From contig NC_081832.1 of assembly GCF_030867095.1 (NCBI RefSeq), forward strand, positions 59,319,444 to 59,383,443: 64,000 nt of DNA. The letters are read 5' to 3'. This DNA is from Alligator mississippiensis. Taxonomy: Eukaryota > Chordata > Crocodylia > Alligatoridae. Positions 34,268 to 45,991 of this stretch are shown here, piece by piece; the stretch's first letter is position 1; each line of letters opens with the position of its first letter. The notes under the pieces were generated by a model that ran no database searches, had not been told where the DNA came from, and saw nothing but the letters and a program-made list of their open reading frames with translations. The position numbers and the translations under genes were made by a program.

Positions 34268-34456
34268 TGTCTACACAAGATGCTTTACTGCACATTAGAC
34301 TAATCTGTCCTATGGGGTATATTAGTATATTAGTCTGTGCAGTAGATTAGTGTAATGCACCATTTTCTAGTACCTGTAGATTCAGTATCTACCTCTATCT
34401 ACAGGTACTAGAAAACAGTGCATTAACTAATGTCCCATACCACATGTGTAGATGCT
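34268..34456. mobile_element. MITE-like foldback, 'GTCTACACAAGATGC' family
   Basis: The ends are ATGTCTACACAAGATGC and the reverse of ACATGTGTAGATGCTG. The centre is a strong hairpin: 34356-34380 pairs with 34398-34422 (TTTTCTAGTACCTGTAGA against TCTACAGGTACTAGAAAA) over a 17-base loop. Non-coding. Confidence 0.65.
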
Positions 34457-36712
34457 GATTGGAAGCAATTGCTCCCAGGACAGCTACCCCCACACCCTCA
34501 GGCCCAGTCTGATCTGCCCCTGGCTGGGATGGTCCAGCTTGCTGAGCTCACCAAGCCAGAACTGCTCTCTCTGCAGTGTTCGCTCATATTCACGTTCACT
34601 CATGTAATGTCCGCAATTTGTATTGCCTTGCAGTAAAACTTAACCTTTTCCTCCTGTTCTGCCCTTCCCCCCCCCAAGTAGCAGGGATCTCCTGGTTTCC
34701 TGTTCTGCTTGGCAAGGTGAAAGTGTCTGGCCATCTTACATAAAAGTTGTGTTGGATGTGGCAAATGTACTTGCAGGATGGATTACCTGGGTGTTGAGGA
34801 GGTAAATATACAAATGGTACTAGCTTGTCTGACTAGCTTGTCTTGTCAGTCTGAATTGCGTCTCCTTGATAATAATTTCTGTTGCTTGCTGAAAGCTGTT
34901 TTTGCTGTGCTAAAATGGCTGAGAAACTGTGGATTGTAAGCATCAATAGTTTTTCTGGAAAATTTGTACCAAGTGCTTGTGGGTCAATCCTGCAGATGGT
35001 GGCACTGTCTGATTTCAAAGCTTGTCAGCAGTGACTAGAGAAACCTTGTTCAAACACTGTACAATTATAGAAGGAGTTTACATGATAATTAGAGATCAGA
35101 CAGCTTTCGTTAGGAATAGAAATTGATTAAAAGAAATATCAGTCTCTTGAAGCTGCAGTGTTAAACACTAGTGCAAAGAAATACTGGCTTTTATCAGCAT
35201 TTCTGAACACATCTTAAAATAGTTAACAATATTTTGGGGTTTTTTGTTTTATGTTCTGCAAATCCTGTGAAAACTATGATTCAGATGGTTGTAAAAAGAC
35301 ACTATCAAGTAGGTAGACTTAAAATTCTGACCTGCAATCAAAAATATATATTTTTAAAAAGGCCTTACAAAACCCCTTAAATGTTTGATGATATTCCCTC
35401 CCTGACTCCTTCCAAAAATGAAAATGAAAGCCTATGATGTGTGTGTGTGCGTGTAGCTTTCTACACTCTTGGAAATCAAAGGAAAATAGCACTATGCTAG
35501 TTCATTGCAACTAGAAGGAAAATTGTCCAAGCTAAATAAAATGTAAACAGTGAAGAAGAAGAAAAAGTAGGAAGCAAATTAGTTTTTTAAATCCTTTCAA
35601 TATTTTTTTATGAGCAGTGTCCCTTCAGGAGGAAATTGCAACCACATGGGAGCAGAATTGGGCCATTTAAAATAGAGATTTGCCATAACTTCTATGGGAT
35701 TAGAATTAAACCCAAAATATAATACATTAAATCTATCAATGTACTTATATGGTTCTCATCATTGTACTATATGCATATGGTGACCTTGATACAGAAATTG
35801 CCTATTATTGTTCATTAACTTTGAGGACATTTGGCCTGACCGCAGGTCACATCCAAGCAATCATCTTAATGAGAGAATATACATGAAATGAAACAAAGGG
35901 AAGTGACTTTCTCATGGGAGTCAGCATTGTTAAAACAGCTGTAAATGTTTTCAGCACATCTGTTTATGGTTCAGTCTCTGTTTCAGTCTTCACGAACATG
36001 TCACTACAATTCCTAATAAGGGAAGCCTCAGTTGGAGGAAGGAGTAAATACCAATTGTCATGGTTTGTACCACTTTATGTAAAAATTCACAGTCATTAGT
36101 TTCATGATTCACACATAATTGGAAAAGATGAAAACAACTTCCAAACATGGCTTAAAATATACTAGAAGATGTCCACAAAGATTCCCTAAGTTACAATTCT
36201 GTGTTGAATGAGCTGAAAAATGCAAAAGAAAGAGGAACTCACATATAAGTGCATCTTGATTTACCTGGTTCTGATTTCAGTAACAAAGCAAAAGTCACTA
36301 AGAGTACAGTATCCCCACCAAATGGTGCCAGACGAACCAAACACATTTTATTAACACCCAGCATTTTTGCTCCCAGGCTAGATTTTTGGCCTCCAGCAGT
36401 CAGTGCTCTTTTGTGCTATGTCCACAATGATGTTTATGAGAGACTTGGAACAATTTATGAGTGTTGCTTTGCAGATCAGACCCTTTGGTCGCTTGTGCAC
36501 TCAGAGGACAATTAACTCTGCTGCCATTTCCAAGCTTTCAAAAAAGAACAGGGGGCAGATTGGCTATATGAGTCAATCCACAGAGCTGGCTGAAAGGGTA
36601 TCAGGGCCTCCAGTGGCATACATTGTTTCAGTGTCGGGGTAGATGTGAGGAGAAAGCGTGTATGTTTGCATCAAAATGGGAAAAAGGACAAGCTGGAATT
36701 CTGGTTGTATAT
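34457..36712. other. Intergenic or ADRA1B distal 3' flank
   Basis: No exon is seen. A (TG)n stretch lies near 35438-35455. The lower part may belong to the unannotated ADRA1B 3' UTR or lie beyond it. Confidence 0.45.
36347..36352 (-). terminator. ADRA1B: Candidate poly(A) signal for ADRA1B
   Basis: AATAAA on the minus strand (TTTATT on plus), about 1.15 kb past the ADRA1B stop codon. It is one of several possible signals; there is no independent support. Confidence 0.25.
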
Positions 36713-36940
36713 CAGGGGTAGGCAACCCCTGGCACTGGTGCCAGAGCGTAGCATGAGAAGGCATTTTGCTTAGCATGCATGCCTCAGGGCGGACAGTGGG
36801 GAAGGGGCTCGGGCTGCACTGCCGCAGCAAGGATTGGGCCCTCATGGCTCCCCGGCTGTCTTCCCCTGGCATGCTAACATCTTCAAGTTGAGGTTGCGGG
36901 TTTTTTTGGCACACTGCCCGAAAACATTGCCCACCCCCTG
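36713..36940. mobile_element. Complete non-autonomous hAT with perfect 8-bp duplication
   Basis: Starts CAGGGGTAGGCAACCCCTGG; the reversed end is CAGGGGGTGGGCAATGTTTT. It is flanked by identical TTGTATAT at 36705-36712 and 36941-36948. At 228 bp it is a short internally deleted derivative. It lies 563 nt past the ADRA1B stop and so may be transcribed within the 3' UTR. Confidence 0.9.
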
Positions 36941-37503
36941 TTGTATATCAATCAGCAAAAATGTTAGAGGTAGGGGAAATTACTTTAATGTTTGACATTG
37001 TTTTCAATTTCTAAAGTGCTAATGTTCAGCGAAGTGCACAACAAGTAAGAATTTTACAGGCAAAAACAGAGGCAGCTGGTACTCTGGAAAAGTACAAATA
37101 ACCACACAACAAAGTTGTCCACTTTCTTTGTGACACTCAAATATATCCAAACACATTGCTAATACACACACACTCTATATTTACACATGCTGTCTATATA
37201 CGTACATGTTTGACTGCTCTGCAGCATTTTACTCCCCAGCCTTTATGGAGTCCCTACCCTGTTTTATGCATATATTTCTACAGCATCTCTGGCTTAAAGA
37301 CAAACAGCCTCTACAGTGACTGCACTTTGCTTGACACTGGGCTACCTGTTACTGGTTTTCTCCTTGAACTTGCTAGTCTGCTAGCACTGCCTTCACCATG
37401 TCTAGATTGAGTGTGGGTTCATTTCTGAAACCGGATCAAACGCTAAACAAGTTAATGAATGAAGACAAGTGCAGAGTCTGTGCTCTTCTGTATCCAGACA
37501 AGT

Positions 37504-38078
37504 TTAGAATTTGCTCATTCCAACGGTCACGCTTGTTCTGCAGTCAGCTTTGCCATTCAGTGTGTCACAAATGGTCTCACAGCCCCCATTGCTGGAGGCC
37601 TGGCTGCCAGCAGCGATGTGTCCGTTATGCTCTGTTAGGAGCTTGAAGGTGAAGAGATGACATGAGTCCTTTTGCCTGCTGCCTTCCTCGAGGGGGTTCA
37701 GGAAAGAGCTGGAGCTCTTCCACTCCTGGAAAGTGCACATTTCTGTGTGTGGGCAGGTGACTTTGCTCAGGTAGCCTGGGCTTGGCGTGGCTGAGGATAA
37801 CGTCCTCTGACTTCCACTTAGGAAGCTCCCAGCATCTTCCAGTGAGTCCTTGCGAGAGTGTTCAAAGGAGCCTCGGTTCCAGGTCCTGTAGTTGTAGGTC
37901 CACCAGCCTAGCCGCTTCCGCTGGTGACACTGGCACTTCAGGATTCGTATGAAAGCCCTCTTGAACTCCTTGCTTGAGCAGGGGTAAATAATTGGATTCA
38001 AGCAGCTGTTGAAGTAGCCAAGCCAAAATATTACCTTGAAGAGTGTTTCAGGAGGCTTGAGTACAGAAAACATAGACC
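37504..38078 (-). CDS. ADRA1B: ADRA1B, terminal coding exon (TM7 and C-tail)
   Basis: This exon encodes the end of the alpha-1B adrenergic receptor, a Gq-coupled plasma-membrane GPCR for noradrenaline and adrenaline. The acceptor is CTCCCCCCAG (AG at 38080-38079); the first two bases complete the glycine split by the intron. It then encodes [17 protein letters not shown]7 with [13 protein letters not shown] (NPxxY form NPIIY), helix 8 [15 protein letters not shown] with palmitoylation-type cysteines, and a C-tail with [20 protein letters not shown], the serine cluster used for GRK/PKC phosphorylation. The stop TAA is at 37506-37504, giving 190 residues after the split codon. The blocks [29 protein letters not shown] and SNGGCE identify ADRA1B, not ADRA1A or ADRA1D. 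The mammalian arginine run after CQC is reduced to HQRKRLG. Confidence 0.97.
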
Positions 38079-39334
38079 CTGGGGGGAGAAAAAAGAAGAG
38101 ACAATATCTGAGATAACTGTTCCTGCCTGCTTTTAATAAAATAGAGGAAAATTAATTAATGACATTCTTGGAGGTTCCCACCAGGATATCTTTGCTAAAG
38201 ATACATATTGCTTGCTGCTACAGTTAAATCCTCCAGCAAATCAAGAGAGTCTAAAGTGGGTATTCTTGACATTTCTAAGGAGGGAGGAGGGCTCTATAAA
38301 TAAAAGACTAGGGTTTTTTTTATCTATCATAAGGAAACAAGAGAACAAACTCAATTTAAAAAGAAAAGACTTTGTTTTGTTGTTAAAATTTCAGTGTAGT
38401 GCTGATGGCCTCCAATCAGAGTTCAACTGAACTAGGAGCTATATATGTACGTAACAAAGAGATTATCCCTATTGGGAAGTGCTTTGGTAGGTCATTTTTA
38501 ATTGAGAAAGACCTTTCTATACTAAAAAGCTGCTCTTGCACCTCTCATGAGAGAGGCAGATATTCATGTTCAGTCAGAATTTGGCATTTCCACATACTTT
38601 CTCTGGCAGCTTCTAAGATGGAGATCCTATTCTGCCCAGAAAATGGCCATTTTGTATAGGTTATTAGGGTCACAATTAGTAAAACACACAAAATCTGCTT
38701 AAGCCTGAAATCAACTACCGACCATACAGACCAGTGGCTCTCAACAGTTCATGAAAACTTTCCTCCCCATTTATAATCACATAATTTCCCTGCAACGACT
38801 ACAGCAGCTGCTTACACAGGGAATTAATGGTAGACAAAAATTTAATGTCCTTTTAGCTGTAAAAAATGAAATGTAGCAGCTTAATTTAGCAACATTGAGC
38901 ATTCTGAAATAAATTCTCTAGTGTAGTAACATGCACCTTACGTGCAATTATCCAACTGACATTTCTAGCTGGGGCAACCTAAGAAGGGAGCTTCAGTGTG
39001 GGAGCTTCAGTTCAGGAACTAGAATTAAACTGTAGGATATTTTTAAAAAATGAAAGGAAGTATATTAACCTGAGTGTTAAGTCTCTGAGAACAGTGGCCA
39101 CGCATGCTGGAGTGGTTTCAGCAATGAAAGCTGCTGAGTCAGTAAAAGCTATCAGAATGCCTTATTGGGGCAAAAGCTGATTCTAGCCTAGGCATATTTC
39201 CCATCTCTCACAGCAATGCAGAGACCATGGTCTGGGCCACACAATCACGCAAAACCTGGTCAGTGGACTCAGATCCATGTTATAAAGTTAGGAAAAGAGC
39301 TCTAACAGGTTGATAAACATAACTGTTTCTTTTC

Positions 39335-39360
39335 CAGAACAGAACAGAACAGAACAGAAG
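39335..39360. repeat. (AACAG)n microsatellite
   Basis: Five consecutive AACAG-type units. Confidence 0.85.
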
Positions 39361-39599
39361 ACCTGAAGCTAACTACAAAGGACAAAGGGAGGTAAGCATA
39401 TGCAACACCTCATGCTTCATCCTGTCCTCCTCAGTGTACCAGATAGCATGGTCAGCTTGGTACGGAAGAGGAAACGATGTGCTATTATTGGCCAACTGAA
39501 AGTTACTTCCTTTCTCTCCTTGGAGCAAAGGGAAGCCAGAAAAGAAAGCACATCTCTGGAATCATACGGCATCTTTACATGTGCTCCAGGGGTGAAGGA

Positions 39600-39895
39600 G
39601 GGCACTTTAATTAGAGTGGCTTTCAGGAGCTCACAGCATCTCATGTATTCAGCATCCCTACTCTTTGAAATGACGGCAGGAGCACTTTACCTAAAGCTCA
39701 TTTGATGAACTGTAGTTAAAGCACCCCCATGCTCATTTTGAAGTTCAGGGATACCAAATACACTAGACGCTGAGGCTGCTGGAGCATGCTAATTAGCACA
39801 CTCCTGCAGACTCAATTAACCGAGTCTGCTCTGATGCACCGGAATTACAGCGTGTTGGAGCAGGCATCCTGCATGTCTGCAGGTAGCCATAGTTC
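39600..39895. repeat. Dispersed repeat, TTTAATTAGAGTGG family, copy 1
   Basis: The order of words CACTTTAATTAGAGTGGCTT, CATTTTGAAGTTCAGGGATA, GCATGCTAATTAGCA and GTCTGCTCTGATGCA, then ATTACAGCGTGTTGGAGCAG, is repeated at 54514-54830 with the same orientation and spacing. It is a non-coding transposon family. Confidence 0.65.
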
Positions 39896-40087
39896 CTTTC
39901 CAAGACTGCTAACTGGAAGATGCAGTAACATGCTATATTCTTCTGTTGCCTAGAAGTAAAGTGACAATCTAGCCTTGTGAATGTAAGCAAAGTTTAAAAT
40001 GTACACAACATTTTGTTTGTACCTTTTGCCCTGAGCTGGATTTCAACCACTTGGCAGTCCTAGGCATCGTATAGGCTTTACAAAACA

Positions 40088-40346
40088 GGGAGCATCTACA
40101 CAAGATGCTGACTGGACAGTAGCTGAATATTACTGCACAGAACTGTAGTGCATCACAGCACTAACAGAACTAATATGCTACTGAAAGTAGTATTAGTCTA
40201 CTGTGCAGTTGCATCACTTAAAAGATGTTCGCTGGTGCTATCGCGCAGCAACTCTGGTTACTGAGCATTTATTTAGTGCTTGCTTATACAAATACTAAAT
40301 AAATGTGCAGTAACCACTGCACCATAGCGTCTTGTGTAGGTGCACC
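40088..40346. mobile_element. MITE with 20-bp terminal inverted repeats
   Basis: The left end is GGGAGCATCTACACAAGATG; the reversed right end is GGTGCACCTACACAAGACGC. These are near-perfect inverted ends of the same family as 19564. Internal foldback words (CAGTAACCACTGC with GCAACTCTGGTTACTG) are present. Non-coding. Confidence 0.75.
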
Positions 40347-42175
40347 GATAGTCTATAACAACTTTGCTACCCCTAATCATCTGCAGGTGTCCATAGATGC
40401 CTATTCATTTCACCTGATAAAGCTCCTGAGTCTTGTCCTGATTTGGTACTGCAGAAAGAGAGGAGTGCAACAGAATCTAATACTGGGAAAGCTGTGAAAT
40501 ATGTCTGATAGTTTTCCAGCAGACACGCCAAAGTACTGCAAACACTTAAACTCTGCCTGCTTACTGTTAAGTACTTTTTAATGAAAAATTCAACAAACAT
40601 TCATGTGCTTCTAGGGAATAAACTATTAAAAGGGTGTCAACTTCTTATAAATTTTAGTGGAAGTTGATCCAAACTTATAATATGAGCCAGTATGAACAAT
40701 ATCCTTCAAGTCCTCCCACATGCTCAGTTGCAAACGCTTTAAGGATTCCTTTTTTAAGTAATAATTAGAAATATTTTCCTTTGGATTTGGAGAAAAATGA
40801 CTTGTGATTTGACTAAGTGCAAATACAAAAGCTGATTAAATGGAAGAATCATATTGGAGCTCATACTCATAAATCCCTTTTGTTTTCTACAATTATTTCA
40901 TAATACAGATGATCCTATGATAATTTGTAATACCAATGAAAGGGGTGAAGAGTACATACTATATTTTTCTAGTAGGTTCTGTATAAATATTGGCTATTCT
41001 TTTCCAGTTCTGATAAGACTATTTGTCATGTTGTAAAAATTCAGAATCTAGAGCATATTTCTCCATCAGATTTTAATGCTTTTGGGCAGGGCACAATTTG
41101 GACATAATCCATTTGACAGCATCCTTTTCAGTAATAATAATAAAAAAGAATTAAGAATGGAAGTCTGTTGAAAGATTGTTCTGGACCTGCCTATGGATGA
41201 AAAAAGCAAGGTAAATTCCACAGAAGAAATGAATAGTTAATGTACAAGGGAAAGGTAAATGGGATGTGTTTTTGTATGTTGCCTTGCATATGAATGCATG
41301 CTGCTGCATGAAGGTCAAATACACTTGACAAGTAGAAACCTGAAAAAATGAGTAATCTTTGTAAGCAGCCCCCAGAAATGTACGTTGTATATAATTAAGA
41401 AAGGAAGGTAATAGGCTTACGTCCTGTCTCTTTCTTTTAGAATGATGTAGTTTTCAAATGTTTACAGCTGAAAATTTCCAGCACTCCATTTCTCTTATGT
41501 AAAAGGGCAACTTTGCAAAAGAGCATGGCATTACTTCACAACATCCCAGACTGAGCGAGGTACCATATGTTCAGTCCTGATTCTTGAATGTCACTGAGTC
41601 TTGATCAGATCAATTAGTTAAAAAACCTCCAAAACAACTACCAGCCTACCCACAAGTGAATGCTTGATAGTGAAGATCCCAGAACATCCATTTGGAAAGC
41701 TGGGGTTTGGACTTAAAAATAATTTATGCAGCTATGCCAATACCTATTTCTCTGGCTTTCTGAGGATGAAGTGGTGGTTCACTCAACAAAGGAACCTCCT
41801 TTGAGTTACTGAATTATGGAACTTTGTGCTTGTTTTTATTAAGATTATGAATTATTCTCTCAGCAATGCAAGCCTCATATATATGAATTTTAACTGCTAC
41901 TGAATTTCACTCTGTGGTTGCTGCAGTATTACGTCATAGTTTTAAGAACATATGCTAGGATAATTAGCAAAGAGAGAAGTTATTACACTGAAGGAGAATT
42001 AATGAAGAAGCATAATCTCTTTGCTCTCTTTCCTCTCTTGGTCATCTCAAAGTGTATCATCATCCACTTTTTCCCAGTGGATAATCACAGAGAGGTCAAG
42101 TAACTTGTTCAAGGATGTACAGCAGGCCAGCAACAGAATCAGGAACAGAACACTAGTTATGTTTCCTAGGGGTTC
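40347..42175. other. ADRA1B intron stretch without recognised features
   Basis: AT-rich DNA; no exon, RNA gene or repeat end was recognised. Confidence 0.5.
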
Positions 42176-42221
42176 TCTACACGTGCAGGTAAAGGTGCAA
42201 TGGGACCTAATGCATGATCCG

Positions 42222-42274
42222 CACAATTGTGCCTCCTGCCATGCCATACGTGCATGGCAGGAGGTATGATTGTG
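42222..42274. repeat. Hairpin, 22-bp arms
   Basis: CACAATTGTGCCTCCTGCCATG pairs with the downstream CATGGCAGGAGGTATGATTG after a 9-base loop, with few mismatches. It is preceded by TCTACACGTGC, an end like those of the nearby MITE families. Confidence 0.7.
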
Positions 42275-42416
42275 AGATTGTGCACTAGACCTCACCATGC
42301 CTTATTGCCAGTGCAGGGGGAGCCCGATCCCAGGCTCCCCCTCCATCAGCAAGAAGCAAGCTCCCGTGTCTAGGAACTCTCTCAGCTGAGGAGCTCCCAG
42401 CCATGCTGGTATCCCT

Positions 42417-42610
42417 GTGGCTGGGAGATGCAGCTGCTGAGATCTCCCAGCCAAGGAGCACCTCCGTGGCTGGGAGATCGCTTCAGCTGTGATCTCCCAG
42501 ACTTGGAGGTCTGTGGACACCCCTAGGACTGGGAGATCACAGCTGCTGTGATCTCCCAGTTGCAGGGGCATACTATACATCCCTGTGCCTGGGAAATCGC
42601 AGCTGCCAGG
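42417..42610. repeat. Array of GGGAGATC palindromes
   Basis: Three successive palindromes each read CTGGGAGATC...GATCTCCCAG, centred near 42434, 42484 and 42544. The third, 42529-42559, has perfect 14-bp arms (CTGGGAGATCACAG and its complement) around CTG. A decayed fourth half unit (CCTGGGAAATCGCAGCTG) follows at 42589-42606. Confidence 0.8.
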
Positions 42611-42969
42611 ACCAAGAGTCCCACAGCTGCAGACAATGGGTCCTGGCAGCAGCAGGGTGTTGCCGTGGATCCCAGCACTGTGGGGTGCTGCCAGGGCCAG
42701 CATCTGCAGCTGTGTGACACTGAGTCCTGGCACACATGAGATGCTGGGACACAGAGTCCGCAGCTACCAGGTGCTGCCAAAGCTGAGAGTCCCCTCAGCT
42801 GACAGTGCTCCCAGCTACAGGAGAGAGAGACTGCTATACATTTAAATTAAGCTGGATAGCAACCAGTTATAAAGTTAGTACACATTTTTGAGGTCTAACT
42901 TTATAGTTCGTTGGACCTTTTTATTGCGTGATAGGTACTTTGCACATGTAGCTGCATTGGCTGTGCGTA

Positions 42970-43405
42970 GGGGGTGCATGTGGGGGCACGTGCACCCCCT
43001 GAGATTGGTAGTGCACCCCCTACAAAAAGCGTCGTCGATGCTGCCAGTGGCAACTGTGGACGGTCATCACTCACAACCCCCCCGCCCTTGCCTCCAACAC
43101 CGCTGGCAGCATCTGCAGGCAGTCCCCAATCACCACTGGCTACCACCAATGCTGCCAATGGTGTCTGCAGGTGGTCGCTGACCACCAGTCAGTGCTTGCC
43201 ACACCCCCCCCGCCCCACTGCCGACACCACCGTGGCCGCTTGAGAGAGCTCCCCGCTCTGCCAGCTCCCATCGCTGACACTGCTGCAGCTGCCTGCGGGA
43301 GCTCCCTGCTCACGGCCGCCATGCCCCCACCACCGACACCACTGCCATCTGCAAGCGGTTGCCATGCCCCCCCAAACTCCAGGGGCACATGGCATTCATG
43401 GGTAG
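42970..43405. repeat. GC-rich dispersed repeat, copy B
   Basis: Second copy of the family at 13293-13612: opens with GGGGCACGTGCACCCCCTGA, has TACAAAAAGCGTCGTCGATG and CCGACACCAC words, and closes with AGGGGCACATGGCATTCATG. It produces many GC-rich chance frames on both strands. Confidence 0.6.
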
Positions 43406-43837
43406 CTGGTTTCAGTTGATTGCACAATACCCATAACACGTGGAGTTGGCCCTAAAGCCAATGTCTTGTGCCTTATATCACATTATGCAATACATAAGGC
43501 TTACAAAAATACATGACATAGGGCTGAATTCCACAAAACAGAGTTCAGGTTATTTCCTGAAATTAACAGAAACTGATCACTTCATAATCAGACTATCTTT
43601 TATGGTGAAACTTTTTTCTGCCCCCTGACTAACTGCCTAACACAGTTTCCATCATCAAGCCATTTTGTTGCACTGGAGATATTTTATGACTTAATTTATT
43701 GCAACCTAGCAAGTTTTACAGTTGCAATATTGCAGGCCTACTGATAATCTGTCTTTCATTTAACCTACCCTTTATTTAGGCTGAGGACTAGCTGTTGAAA
43801 CAAACCTGGACTCTATTATGCAATTATTTCTCTATGC

Positions 43838-44131
43838 CAGTGGTTCTCAACCTATTTAGACTCACAACACCCCTCATTAGACTCAAAGCACCCTCCATAA
43901 CTTTTCTGAATTGAGCCTATTTCTAAAACCTAATTTATTTATTACAGTGCTTACCTCTTTGCAGAGGGGCTGGGCAGTGGAGGGCAAGGGAATGGCCAAG
44001 CAGGGACAAGCCTGAGCCTGAGTTTATCTGCTTATATCCTTACACCTGTGTTATTTCCTCACACATCAGTAGCATTCTGCAAAGGATTTTGTGACACCCC
44101 AAGGTGCCCAGCACCTAGCTGAGAACCACTG
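43838..44131. mobile_element. Non-autonomous hAT (CAGTGGTTCTCAACC)
   Basis: Starts CAGTGGTTCTCAACCTATTT; the reversed end is CAGTGGTTCTCAGCTAGGTG, the classic Charlie-type hAT terminus. The flanks CTCTATGC (43830-43837) and CTCTGTGT (44132-44139) agree at 6 of 8. The interior word CTCTTTGCAGAGGGGCTGGG is found inverted in 49882-50184. Confidence 0.85.
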
Positions 44132-44755
44132 CTCTGTGTATCTTTTGTTCCAATCAGGGCTTTTTTTAACGTTTCTAAGGTTGCACACTTCTATGCCTCT
44201 TTGATGTACGGAATCCCTAAGAAAAGCAATTTTCTTCAAAGAGAGAAAGTAAAGTCTGTTTTTGTGTTATTAGGAAGATTAGCTTGATAGATACCACTCT
44301 GCACAGCTGGCCTTAGGGAAAATGGTGCTCTGGGCAAACTTGAATTTTGCCCTGGCCCCCCCTTCCCTCAATGCCACTCCCCCAATTTCAGAAATAAAGC
44401 TGTAATCTCAAACATTTTTTTTAATTTACTCAAAAAATGCAAAAGAGGAAATGCCACAAAATTAAGTACAATTCAATTTTATCTAAATAATAAATGTCAT
44501 AAAAATAAGATTTTAGCTGTGACAAATGTCAACCTTTAAATCAAACACTAAACTAATAAATAATGATGTATAAGAAGCTTTGTTCACTAAGATTCCAAGA
44601 CTCAGAAGATAACGCTGCATGTGTTTGTTTCTGCAAACTCTGATACTGCTTGTAACAGGTCTATATTTTGAGCCACAGCATTCTCAACAGATAGGATGGC
44701 TAGTGGCCACCAAAGATGGCCAGTTATATCCCATGGCTTGATCGTAAATATGTTT

Positions 44756-45952
44756 TTATGAGCACTTCAGGAAGCTCCACTTGTTTCTCGCCACCCACAC
44801 AGGCATGATTAAGAGGATTCTGAGTGCTATCCATGTGTCTGGGAGGCTGTTATGGAGCTCATTGTTGTAAATAAATTGTAGAACTTCTTGAGGAGCACTA
44901 CAGTCCATTGGAAGGAGACTTTGGAGATAGCCACGTTCTTTGTAGAGGTTGATGATGTTAAAGTCAGAGCTCTCTTTATATGTCAATACACAATAAAGGT
45001 CCTTACAGTGCTTCTTCAAAGTTTCTTTGTCAGGGAGTCATGTCATGTTATATAGAAAGTTCCAAAGGTTGACATGTTGATTTATTTGCTCAAATTGCTC
45101 TTCCATGGATACTCTCACTGTGTCTATAAGCTGGTTGAAAAACTCAAATTTGAACTTGGCTTTTGGATTGTTAAATATTTCATCTTCACATTCAAAGCTG
45201 AATTGACGTTTTTTACGACGAACGCGTGGGGCTGGTTTAATCACTAGATCAACATCAAGGTTACACAATTATCCTGTTTTACCCTTTGCTTTGCTTTGAC
45301 CCATGTTCAGCTGAAATTTAAATGACTAGTTGACTTTTCATGATGCAAGAGAATCTGAGAGGTGTTTCCAGTCATTCAACCTCTCAAATGCTAGGGATGA
45401 TTTTGGATTCAAGTCGAAGAGCTTGCAGCAGAAGCAGAAAACCTTGTCAGTGAACTCTGAATAAAGCAGCCAGTGCCGCTTCAGAACTTCACTATTTTCC
45501 AGATTTCTGTATAAAACCATCATAGAAAAATGATGGTTCTGCTCTTCCAGAAAAAAAACCAAAACCCATGTAGACCATTGATCTCCAGCAGATCTTGAAT
45601 TTTGGGCATTAGATTGGGCCATAAAACAAGAAATGGCATTGCTAACATGTATAATGGGAATCATTTCATCTCTATCACTTGTGGCATCATCATTATTCTG
45701 GTCTGAATTAAGACTTTACATTTCATTTGGGTCTCTTTGTTTCTCTTGTGATGATTCTTCGAAGTTGAGTTGTGGATCATCTATGCATTTTTCATCTGAT
45801 GTGACTGTCTCTTTAGTACTGCATGGGTTGCCTTTAACTGTTTTCAAGTCGTTTTTCATCATGTCTGCATCTTTTTTTACTTTGGTAATTAAGTGAGCTT
45901 TTTGTTTTCTTTTCTGTACCCCAGATATCCTCTTTCTAGGTATTTGTGACAT
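44756..45952 (-). pseudogene. hAT transposase pseudogene, internally deleted
   Basis: Four separated frames read in order on the minus strand. First is an N-terminal basic stretch, MSQIPRKRISGVQKRKQKAH (start at 45952). Next is a TTF/ZMYM-type zinc-finger region with LYRNLENSEVLKRHWLLYS, KVFCFCCKLFDL and FERLNDWKHLSDSL (45338-45664). A linker piece with RKKRQFSFECEDEIFNNP follows (45038-45268). Last is the hAT C-terminal dimerisation block, NNELHNSLPDTWIALRILL, with a damaged VASAERSFSKLK motif (VARNKWSFLKCS; 44756-45019). Most of the RNase-H-like catalytic core is missing. The similarity is to the hAT transposases related to ZMYM1. It cannot be active. Confidence 0.75.
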
Positions 45953-45991
45953 TTTGTCTCCCTCCAAATTAAAAATTAAAATATGAGTCCT

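Noticed and set aside
42417..42610. CRISPR-like array
   Set aside because: The units are palindromes with diverged spacing in a vertebrate intron; there are no uniform repeats and spacers and no cas genes.
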